NCBI RefSeq assembly: GCF_932526225.1
Contig: NC_064040.1
Span: 3,879,681 to 3,943,680 of the forward strand
Source: Nematostella vectensis
Taxonomy: Eukaryota; Cnidaria; Anthozoa; Actiniaria; Edwardsiidae
Reading direction: 5' to 3'
Length of the DNA stretch: 64,000 nucleotides
The notes below the pieces were generated by a model that saw nothing but the letters and a program-made list of their open reading frames with translations, did no database searches and was not told the origin of the DNA. Positions within the stretch are counted from its first letter, which is position 1. The number at the start of each line of letters is the position of its first letter. Of this stretch, positions 23,938 to 34,800 are shown piece by piece. A program made the position numbers and the translations under genes.

Positions 23938-25482
23938 AAATGTAACTAAAAGTACTTAACAAGCCATGCGTTACTTTAATTTCGGGTGGAGAACGCTTAT
24001 TGGAATTGGAGGTTGTTTTGAGGCAATTATGTGACAAGATAAAACATCATTAATTTTTTTATTGTAATTAGGTCTCTATACAGCAATGCGCTGTCCGATT
24101 TTTTCCAAACTTTGTCTAAGCTAGTTTGCCACAAAGTACGCGTTACACTACAAGGGAAAGGTAAACATAACGATCAATCATGTCTGTGGTAGCTTTTGGC
24201 CTAGGACTTATGCTGTAAGACTGAAGGCACTATTACCGTCACAAGGTGATGGATCCTTTTCTTGTTTTTATTCAATTGTTTCATTATGGAATATGCGCAA
24301 GTGATGGCGCTTGATCGTTGGCAAAAAAAAAATGTATTGAAACCCTGTGATAGCAGCTAATTTGACCATCGCTCACGATGGCAGGGTTAGTTCCCATGTA
24401 AGCGTACACCTATATAAGCCAGCGATCATATGGAAACCAGCTTTAGTGTCCACACATTTGACCGGATGACAGAACTGGGATTTTAAAATACCCTAACAGG
24501 GGTGTCCAAGGGCTGGTGTGGCTTCGACCGCGTTCGGGAATGGGATTGTACAGAACCAACTTGTTCCTGTTCGGTTTTCTTTAATAATCGAATGCAATAA
24601 TTTAAATCCAATCACTCAATTGTGTCCAATTACCGTTTCAAACGGTAATCCAAACTTTGGATACCCGTTCAGGAATACATCTAGTATCAGGTACCTGTAC
24701 CTTACTTTAACGGGAGTAAATAGAACAAACCACGTGGTTCTTGGAGGGACAAGAATAACAAACAATACAATGAACGATTATCTAAGGGAAATTCCCCTCA
24801 AAGGTATGGACATTACTTTGATATTGTTTTAGGACTATTTCTTTTTTTTATTATAATCACAGGGTTGTAGCAAGACAGATTGCTCCGGTCATCTCTCGCA
24901 CACTCGATAGCTTATCATAGCATAGTAAATCGAGTTTAAAATTTTTATTATTTTCTCTTATACATACATAATGCCGTTCAGATCTTTATTCCTCGGTGCA
25001 AATAAAGGCACGTTTATACCAGATTATGAACGAGACCTATAAATCATGCACTAAAAAACATCCGTATTGCGTTGTCAGTCATCTTGAATTCTTTATGTAA
25101 ATTAACGGAGAATCAATTGGAATCAATATCAACGAAAATGAATGAATTCTGCTTTCCAAACATTGTCGTCGTTTGTAATAATTGAATCTGTCTTATATAA
25201 TTATTGCGGTAGCTATTTGTATATGCCTCTTGTTTGTCTAAGCCATTTTGCTAGCATAAAATCGCGATAAAATCACTGATTGGTTGACTAAAATATGCGT
25301 CTATCATTAGCTCGTTTTCTTTCTTCTTTTCACTGTTTTGCCCGTTTTCAGCACTCAATATTACGGCAAAATTTGACTCACCCAGCGCGCGGTAATTTTT
25401 CCATATATAATCATGTACCATTGGTTGCAAAGTTTATTTGCAATTTCCGATTTAAAGGTCTGGATGAGAGGACGCCACTAAC
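23938..25482. other. Intergenic region upstream of NXPE gene
   Basis: Mostly AT-rich sequence with no exon I can assign. An open frame at 24518-24832 lacks an upstream ATG; it could be a terminal exon since CCCTAACAG precedes it, but I recognise nothing in the translation. The stretch 24840-25482 should hold the NXPE promoter and 5' UTR. Confidence 0.4.
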
Positions 25483-28400
25483 ATGATTAGAATTGTTCCT
25501 GGAAGACGAGTCGCCACCGACAACTCGAGGAGTCGGCAGATTCACTGTCTGGCGACCTTAGCGCGTGTCTCAGGTATTTACCTTGTACTCAGCGCAATAC
25601 TCTATACCTACCTCCGTTGTTATCTAAACGTACCAGACAGGAAAAGCTTTATAGACCCAATTCCCTCCGCACTGCAAAAGGTTTCGTTGGCCTCGCTACA
25701 AGAGAAAATCGACCGGACTTATGTAGATCACACACCTGAGTTAGTTGCCCAGGGAGGTGTGAGCATTAAGTCATTTACGGACATAAGCACACGGACACAG
25801 CTATTTACAAACGGGCTGGTTAATGATATGAAAGGTCCGTTATTATATAAGACAAGGCAAAGAAATAACAATGGGAGAAAAGATCAAATTAAATCAAAGG
25901 GGATAATGTTTTTCCAAGAGCTACCAAATAACACTTTGTACAATGGTGTCAGAAGAGAAAAAATTCTCGAAGAGTTTAAAAAAGACTGGGACCGTCTGCA
26001 TGGGGCAAGAGTCGACTGGGAACACATTCTACGTCCCTGTGCTAAAAACAGAACATGGATTAAAAACACAAAACAGGATAAAATGGACAGAAGCAATGCA
26101 AGCACGAGTCGAGTTGTCTACAAAGACATTCTCCCGGCCGGGGAATTTAGCAAGATTTTAATACAAAGTCGGACATCCGACGGCCGGATCAAAAGCCGGG
26201 GTGGAGACTCATGGAGAGTGTACGCGCGCGGCAGGGCCTCTACTGCTGCCTGTATGTGGGACTACGGCAATGGGACCTATGAGGCCCTCATGCTGATAGC
26301 TGACCCGGGAGTGTACCAAATAGTTGGCTTCCTGGACTACAGCTTGTGCGATGGATTCAGGGACCCTCCCACGGATTGGTTCGTTAAAGGTAGTATCCCA
26401 TCACGTGACCCGTGATCGACGTGTATCCCTATAACCCAGGAGGGGAATCCGAGAACCAGCACCCCCCTTGATTTTAGGCCTCGGAACGGGATTTTAGCCA
26501 TCCGGAAAACGGTAATTAAGCTTTAAGGAACGAGAACGGGATTTGAAGTGGTCAGCGACCAGAAAGACGTAACTAGAGGAAAAAATCCAGTAAAAGTAGT
26601 TCACCCCCCACTCCAATAAGATTTATTTGGTCTATACAGAGTCTGTACATAGTAGTCTATGAATTCAAATAAGATTGAGATTGTTTCGCATGCGTTGAAG
26701 GACTACAGCGTTATTGTGTTTCGTAACGCAGTGAATTTGGCAATAAAAAAGACCTAAATCGGACAAAAATTCCCAAACAGCAACAGAGGAAAAAATTATC
26801 CATTTCTGAAAGGGTTGGAAAAAAATATTTATGCGATTCTATCTTTGTATTGAATTCCACTATTTCTTTTGAATCATACAATGATATACGTGACCAAACC
26901 ATTGTCTCGCACTCGTTCACAGGAAACGCCCAGGGAAAATACCAGTCAGAAGGGTTGTTAGGAGAACTGGACGATTTTTTAATGCAGTCACTTGATGAGC
27001 AGCTGTCAATCACAATCTATCCTTCAAGAATACCACCCTCAGGTAAAGATATAACTTGTCAATCACAGCCAATACCTCCCGAATTCTACCCTTAGGTTAA
27101 TAGGTCATTTGCCAGTCACAGTCCGTTCATAATGAATAATCTCACATAAGATGCCAAGACCAAGGGATTTTGTGTACTCATCGGGTAAATATGTCATTTG
27201 TTAATCACAGTCCATACGGAATTTCATCCTTAGGTACATAGGTCATTTGCTATTCACAGGCCGTTCATAACGAATAATCTCGCAAATCATGTCAAATCCA
27301 AGGGGATTTGTGATGAATGACAAACAGACCGTAATTAATAGCACACCTGCTCTGATTCAAGTTCTCATCTGTCTCCAGAGTTAGCCATGGTAGCTTCCAA
27401 GCCCACAAACAGCTTAGGATGTGACACTCTTTGGGACGGGTATGGAAGGTGGAAGGATAACTCTTGGGAACCCTTTGTACATGGTATGATCACCGTTACT
27501 TTTAATATCTGTTTCAGTGCAAGTGAGGCGTCGTGAGGATGGGCGGCGAACCGGATGCGGCAATTGCCCTCCCTCCCTCCCTCCCTCCCTCCCCCCACCC
27601 CACCCCACCCCAAATAATTTTCTCGGTAGAAAAAAAAAATAATAGAGCCCATGGTGAACGTCAAACAGCATTACCCCTCTGACACCCAAATGGCGGAGAG
27701 GAAAATGCTTGTGTTATTTGTTCGTGTTCCTGTGTTTGCATGTGAGATAGATAGTGCTATAAAGTCAGAAAGGGAGGGAGGGTTGGTGTAATAGCAACTA
27801 GGCCCATTTTTTTTCGCCTCCGCCTCAGTACCAATCAGTTTGACTTAGACATGCTTCTTTGCTTCTGTAGTTAAGCTCTTGTGGTAATGTAGTCATGTCT
27901 GGATATAATTGCGCTGTTTATAATGTATGAGTGTGAATAACCATGTCCGAGACTTGAACGGCATCAGGATGGTACTGGTCAATCCGGACATGGCAACCAA
28001 TCACAAAACGCTGCTGCTAAACGTTAACTTTTGTAGCTCTAATGAGCAGCATTGTTTATCATCCTCAGATTCCTTATCGTGGCATACATTGGCCAAAGCC
28101 CCCTCGTCAGGGGTACTGTGGGTATATGGAGACTCGGTAGCCAAGAATTTCGCGCTGTCTTCTCGACGTCGGTTGTTATGTAATGGACTTTATCAACGAT
28201 GTGAATACAGCTATAACTGGATTTACCCTGTCAAGGCGGGTGAACAGGTACTCGGAAAGCAGTCGTAGTGTCGTTGAACACTGTGTTCGACTCGCGAGGC
28301 TGTCGGTAATACATCGAAAGGGGTTTATTAGAGGGGCCCTTGCAAAAACCAGGTGCACGACGCGATGACGCTAGACCAGGTGCATCTGCACGGACGGGCA

Positions 28401-30542
28401 CGACGCGATGACGCTAGACCAGGTGCATCTGCACGGACGGGCACGACGCGATGACGCTAGATGAACGCACGCATCACAACCTTTTTGCCTGGCTTATTTG
28501 TTTCGTTTACAAAAAGAATGGGAAGCTTGAATGAAAAGAAATAAATTAATTAAGATATCCAGATTGAAAAAAAAGGACAACAACATTGAAATAACCGAGA
28601 AAGAAGAGAACGAAAATGAAATCATGTATTTGCAACTGTAGCGCAGAGCTCAGCAGAGACAAGGGACGGAGTTGATTAGCGCGACTGAGCCCCGTGTTTC
28701 CTTACCAATCACAGGGCCTTTTGTCATTATTATTTTTATAATTATCATATCATTTTATAAAAGCCACGATGCTTGTGGGCATACTGAAAGGCGTTAATTT
28801 GTTAGTAATGTATGACAGCGTTGATTTTATTTTTGGGTTATACAAAAAAAATGTATTTGCTTCTGTTATCATCCACATTTTAGCAAATATTGTAGTGAAT
28901 TATCTAAAAGTAATCCTTGTTTGCGGACAGAGAGAAATTCTCGCCACAGACGCGAAGGACTTTGAGGCACACCGTGTGCTGGACAGCATCCGGACAGTAC
29001 TGGTCCACCCGGACATGGCAACCAATCACAGCACGCTGCTGCTCAACCTTGGCCTTCACTTCACCATGACACTTAACTTTACTACATATCAAAGCTTGAT
29101 TGACAGCCTGGTAGCCATGCTTATGCGGTATCAAGACAACGTCAGATATCCAAAGGTTATATGGCGGAGTACTACAGCTATATGGAAGGAAAATGCGGGT
29201 GTGCGAAATTTGACGCATTTTCGATTCCTCACCGAGCAGGTAGGTCTATTTTCAGGTCTGCGCTCGGCCGCATTGCTAAAGGAATATTGATATGACATAC
29301 TCCCTTCGCTCTTATTACGGCAAAAAATACCACAATTTGCACAATAAGTCTCTTTGATTATATGTAATATTTCCTGCGCTTACAGATGATAAATAAAATC
29401 GTAATATGAGACCCCTATATTAACCCTTAAGTCACTCATATCATATCATAAATTGAATAATCTATATCTCAAAGGCGATCGGCAGTTTGTGGAAACATAT
29501 CCTCCTATCACGTGCATACCCAATCATCACCTAGACACTTCTTGTGATTTGAAATTTAACTCCCAGGGGGGGGGGGTTCTTCCCATGTCGACTTGATAGG
29601 GATACTCGTCGTATTTTTTAAGGGGCCAAAATCGGGCCTCAGGTATTCTTTAGGGGGTACCCGAGCAAAAAAAATAGGCTTTTCTCTATTTTTAAGGCTC
29701 CTGAGGTATTTTTTGGTCGTGCAGGTATTTTTTAGGGGTATTTTCGAATTTTCCAACTAGCATCCCTATCACTTTTACCTTGAAGAACCCCCCCCCCCGG
29801 ATTTAACGGCTTATTAGTTAATTAGTCTTTCCCCCCAAAGCCAAACGAATATTCAATTCCATAGGTCAAACAACCCCGAATAGAAGTGGAAACAGTTTTG
29901 GAACAAACTTGGTTTGGTCTCCACGGGACGTTTATTGTCGGATTCGGCTACATACCAGAGTTTATGATTTTTAGTTTTTATCCACAAATAGCAAGTCTAT
30001 TGAGAACCAAAAGTGGACTTTCGGCCTGAACTTGTGCTACTTGGTTTAGAAAAGCAACGAGGGATTGGAAAGGGGACCCCAAAGCACTAATTGAAGACCT
30101 GGAAACCGCTGTCTAGATACAGCTTTGTTTAACTTTGACTGGCTAAAAAAAGAAAACTCAAAATAAGGGGGTGAGAAATCTGTTTTCGGTCTGATTTATA
30201 AATTCAGCTTAAAAATAGCCGGGGGCCAACAGGTCAAAATAAATAAAGAGCAACAGGTGAAGTATTAGATCCATTATCGTATGCTGTAGTATGGTACACT
30301 TTTTACTATCGGCCTTCTATTGCCACTTTAGTATGAATACTCTTTTGTCTTTTCAGCGTATTTTACTATTCAACGCTTACGCCAACTGGGCCATGTGCCG
30401 TGGCGGGGTTCCTATACTTGACGTTCATCCAATCACGGACTCCTATCCGCATGGACCCATAGACGTGGTCCATTATTACGGACTGGTTACGTATCCGGTG
30501 GAACAGAAACTTGAAAAGCTAAAAGCCAATGGGGAGCTTTGA
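25483..30542 (+). CDS. NXPE family (neurexophilin and PC-esterase domain) protein, six exons
   Basis: Exons 25483-26389, 26923-27042, 27379-27483, 28069-28247, 28931-29239, 30357-30542 give a 601-residue protein. The first three introns are phase 1, the last two phase 0. An N-terminal signal anchor (IYLVLSAILYTYL, about residues 33-45) predicts a type II Golgi/ER membrane or secreted protein. The neurexophilin-like part ends in exon 1 (ADPGVYQIVGFLDYSLCDGF). Exon 3 holds CDTLWDGYGRWKDNSW, exon 4 the PC-esterase GDS motif (LWVYGDSVAKNFALSS ... NWIYP), exon 5 VHPDMATNHSTLLLNLGLHF, and exon 6 FNAYANWAMCRGG ... DVHPITDSYPHGPIDVVHYY with the DxxH block typical of such esterases. The substrate is unknown. 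The exon 4 donor is ambiguous (28240 phase 1 or 28248 phase 0); I chose the latter because exon 5 then reads in phase. Confidence 0.88.
27948..28024 (+). pseudogene. Duplicated fragment of NXPE exon 5 stranded in intron 3
   Basis: The stretch GGACATGGCAACCAATCACA near 27986, with flanks, is about 85% identical to exon 5 around 28977-29055 (GGCATCAGGATGGTACTGGT versus AGCATCCGGACAGTACTGGT). It translates to VNPDMATNHKTLLLNVN but lies upstream of the GDS exon, out of the order seen in the family, and has no clean splice borders. Confidence 0.8.
28354..28465. repeat. 43 bp tandem repeat, about 2.5 copies
   Basis: CACGACGCGATGACGCTAGA recurs at 28356, 28399 and 28442, in the intron before NXPE exon 5. 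Confidence 0.9.
29564..29802. mobile_element. Inverted-repeat (MITE-like) element in NXPE intron 5
   Basis: The left end GGGGGGGGGTTCTTCCCATG ... TTGATAGGGAT is mirrored at the right by ATCCCTATCACTTTTACCTT ... GAAGAACCCCCCCCCCC. The interior repeats the words AGGTATTTTTTAGGGG. No target duplication could be set because the ends are homopolymers. Confidence 0.55.
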
Positions 30543-31808
30543 CGTCCTGGCGGAATGAAAGCGTAACCCAGGAAGAATAGAAAGCTCCCGAGCGCCAGAA
30601 AATTTCCTCTTTAAAAACTAGCGCATGTTACCTAAAAATCCAGCAAGCTCGAGATAATTCTTGCTGACTCCTTGCCAAACTATATAAAGGCCCTCAGCTT
30701 ATGACATTATCTTGGGAAGGTTGCACGAGGCCTGGACAAGACCTCTCTACTTGAATAAATCAAATGGAAGGTCAAATACATACAGATACATTTTCCATTT
30801 GGTATAATACCTACAAGGAACTAAAACCCCTAAACACAAAATATTTTTTCTGCCATGATAATGCCTAATGCCATCACTGATTAGGGCAAGAAAGGTTTTT
30901 TTTCTCTCTTTTTTTTTTTGGGGGGGGGGGGGGGATAGACTCTCCATGAAATTAGACAGGGTTGATCTTTTAGGATGTAAAATTCCAACAAATGCCATCC
31001 CTCCGGAGGGGGTTGGGCTTACGCTAGCAATACAGAGTAACCTTGTGACCTTTAGAGGCGCGGTACTAAGAAACTCGAATACGAACAGATGGCACATTTG
31101 TTAAATCATCGAGGGGCATAAGCATTCGCCCGATTTTCATAAAATTTTGCAACAGGTACAACTAGAACTTGCTTCAATCAATTTTTGTTGCTGTCAAAGC
31201 ACCAGAAATAGCCAAAATTTGATTATGGCAACTTTGAAATAAAATAGCATTTAAAGTAACAAGATAAAGATAAAATGACTAGATGTTTAGTTCTGTTATG
31301 AATCTGAGGATGTAACTTTGTTTACTATTACCGTCACCATAAGACAAAAGCGAGGCAAATTCTAATACCTTTCACTCGTGTTATTTACCCAGCACCACCA
31401 GGCTGCCACTCTACTGTATTCATTGATTTTTTTAAATCAATGATTAAATTTTAAAAAAATTACTTGTTAATGTATTGGAATATTCAAGGTGCTTTTGGCC
31501 AAGAAAAGTACTTTTAGCGAAATAATAATATATATAGTTTTACATTCTGAAGTTTTTGTTTTCGTTTTTTTCTATTGTTCCTGACTGGCAAAAAGTGCGC
31601 ATGTGGCAATATTTGCGTTGCGACTGATTGAAAAGCTGGTTCGTTTCATTGTGTTAGTCGAATAGAAAGTTTATTCACCCGGATCGGGAGTATTTGTTTA
31701 GAGAACAAATGAAAGACATGTATTGTGTGGTTATACAATTTTATACGGGACTAAACCTGCTATCGGCTCGGCTGAATACAAGCAGCACGGCGCAGTTAGG
31801 AAGGAATT
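30543..31808. other. NXPE 3' UTR and intergenic region
   Basis: A polyadenylation signal AATAAA is at 30754-30759. The remainder is AT-rich with a poly-G run near 30919; I see no gene. The last few hundred bases upstream of 31809 should be the promoter and 5' UTR of the next gene. Confidence 0.5.
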
Positions 31809-34800
31809 ATGACAAAGAACTTTGGTTATTTGCTTGGTTTCGTCTTTATCTGTTCCTCTCAAGCCTTTTTTAAATGGGAAAACTGCGGTGAGTGTTAATA
31901 CAATTTTGTTATTACTTTCAAGACAATATAAAATAATCGTGTAACATGGTTTTTAATCAATCTTTTCTGTCGCTTTTATTTTTTTCCCAATAAATATTGT
32001 TTTGTCTTCTATTATGGTTTGCCGTGTTCTACGGCATCTTTAAAAACCGAGGATTTACTTATGGAAACTCAAGCTTAGCTATAGGCGAAGGAAAATAGCA
32101 TTTTGTAATCAAGTAAACAAATTCTCCACACTCCTTTTCCCCCCACAGACATTAGTGCTCGTTATGTCCCAATAAAACTAGGACCAATGAACCTGATATA
32201 GTTAAAAAACAAGGTATTCCATCGTAAGTCTTGAGAACAGTCAGGTCACCATTTGCTCGGTACTTTGCTCCTTTGCTCCATCTTTGGTTAAAAAACAAGG
32301 TATTCCATCGTAAGTCTTGAAAACAGTCAGGTCACCATTTGCTTGGTACTTTGCTCCTTTGCTCCATCTTTGGTTAAAAAACAAGGTATTCCATCGTAAG
32401 TCTTGAGAACATTCAGGTCACCATTTGCTTGGTACTAGCTCCTTTGCTCTATCTTTGGTTAAAAACAACAACAAGGTATTCCACCGTAAGTCTTAGAACA
32501 GTCAGGTCACCATTTGCTCGGTACTTTGCTCCTTTGCCCCATCTTTGGTTTAAAAAAAACAAGGTATTCCATCGTAAGTCTTGAGAGCAGTAAGGTCACC
32601 ATTTGCTTGGTACTTTGCTCCTTTGCTCCATCTTTGGTTAAAAAACAAGGTATTCCATCGTAAGTCTTGAGAGCAGTCAGGTCACCATTTGCTTGGTACT
32701 TTGCTGCTTTGCCATCTTTGGTTAAAAAGGGGCAAAAGAAGGGTCGGGCACGGGGCAGGGGGGTCGGGAGAGTGGAGAGTCAAGGATGGCTGTTGTCTGG
32801 GTGGTTGTGTATTCGTACCATGCCATACCTCACCATGCCTCTTATCAACAATTCTACAAGTCCTAACCCTTTTTATGTGCAGGTAAATCCGACTCCAGCA
32901 AGCCCAAATTACACAGCGTGCATGGATGCGAGGATAAGGATGATGTCAACCTCCACTGCAAACAGGGCTACAAAATATCTATAGTCAAGGCTTTCTTTGG
33001 TCACGGAAAAGGCCAAAAGTCGACTTGCGACACAAGCATCGGCCAGAACTGCATGTCACGGGGTCTGTTATCTTTGCGTTATATTACTAGTACTAGTACT
33101 CCTTTTGCTGTCCATGTGGTTTTAAACGCGGTGCGGGACTTTAGCCGATGGATGGAGGGTTCCGCAATCCAACGCCATCTACCGCCTACCAAACAGTCCA
33201 ATATACTTTTATATTTCTGTATAGCAGACTTTACTAGCTCTTTTATATACAATCTATTTCACAGAAAATGATGTAATGGTGATGGTGTTGAAAATGATCG
33301 TGATAATTAAAATAACATGGTTGGTACCTAGGATGGTAGATAAAGAATACATGTCAAAGGAAAACTAAAGTACTTAGTTATTAGTTATTAAATATTGAAC
33401 TGTCTGTGTTTTACTTTTTAGAGGCAGCGAAGAAAATCAAGTTCTTATGCCAAGACAAGCAGACATGCACAGTTAAACCTAGTTCCTCTGTGCTTGGAAG
33501 GACTTCTTGCATATTTGGCTTGTACGCAGATCTGATCATAGACTACGTTTGCAACAAAGGTGTAAATTTAGCTCTACCAGGACAGGGGGCATGTGTATAT
33601 ATTTGATAATATTCTTTAAAAAATAACAATGATCAGTAGGGGCGTGGGTACCCCACTTTATGTTTCTTCATCGTGCCCCCCCTCCCCAAATATTTGGAGG
33701 CCTACTACAACTGTATCTAAGTTATAGATATGAGGGGGGCTCCGACAGAGCCCAAAATTTCGTACCCAGAAAATCACAACTCAACAAAACAACAATAGGA
33801 TTAAAGACCAAAAGTGAGGTTACATCTCGGGGGGTTTATTTAGTTAGCGGCACGGTGTCGAAAGGGTCACCACTAAATCTGTACTAGAGCGTAAAGAAAA
33901 TACGTTACATTGGTATAAACGTTCACTAGTTTCTGAGAGGTATTTGAAAACTGTTAAAGTTAAAACACCATTCTTCGATCAAATATCTTAATGATAGACT
34001 TTTCGGCTTTAGGCTGTAAGATAGAGTCTCCTTAAAGAATGCTGAAACTGAATGAGATTTTTTTTATGATTTCAGAGCACATTGAGGACACGATCGTCAT
34101 CAACTCACTGGAGCTAGCCCCAGACCCAGTCTCGATGCCTGGAACAGTGAATGTGTCTTTGTCATTAACCGTCAAGCGCCACCTGCCCTCCTCCACCAAG
34201 CTCAGACTAGATGTGCAGAAACAAATTGGAAGTGCCTGGATACCAATACCATGTGTTGCCAGCTATGGGTCATGGTAAGACTTGGGTGATATTACCAATA
34301 CCATGTATGGCTAGCCATGGGTCATTGTAAGAGATGGGTGATATACCAATACCATGTATACCATGTATGGCCAGCTATTGGTCATGGAATGACATGGGTG
34401 ATGTTACCAATACCATGTATGGCCAGCTATGGGTCATGGTAAGACATGGGTGATATTACCAATACCATGTATGGCTAGCCATACATACATAAGAGATGGG
34501 TGATATACCAATACCATGTATACCATGTATGGCCAGCTGTGGGTCATGGAAAGACATGGGTGATATTACCAATACCATGTATATCACCCATCTCAGCTAT
34601 GGGTCATGGTAAGACATGGGTGATATTACCAATACCATGTATGGCCAGCTATGAGTCATGGTAAGACATTGGTGATATTGCCAATACCATGAATGGGCAG
34701 CTATGGGTCATGGTAAGATATGGGTGATATTACCAATACCATGTATGGCCAGCTATGGGTCATGGTGAGACATGGGTGATATTACCAATACCATGTATGG

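Noticed and set aside
24518-24832. 104-codon plus-strand open frame
   Set aside because: No ATG near its start and no recognisable motif; a terminal exon is possible (AG precedes it) but cannot be supported.
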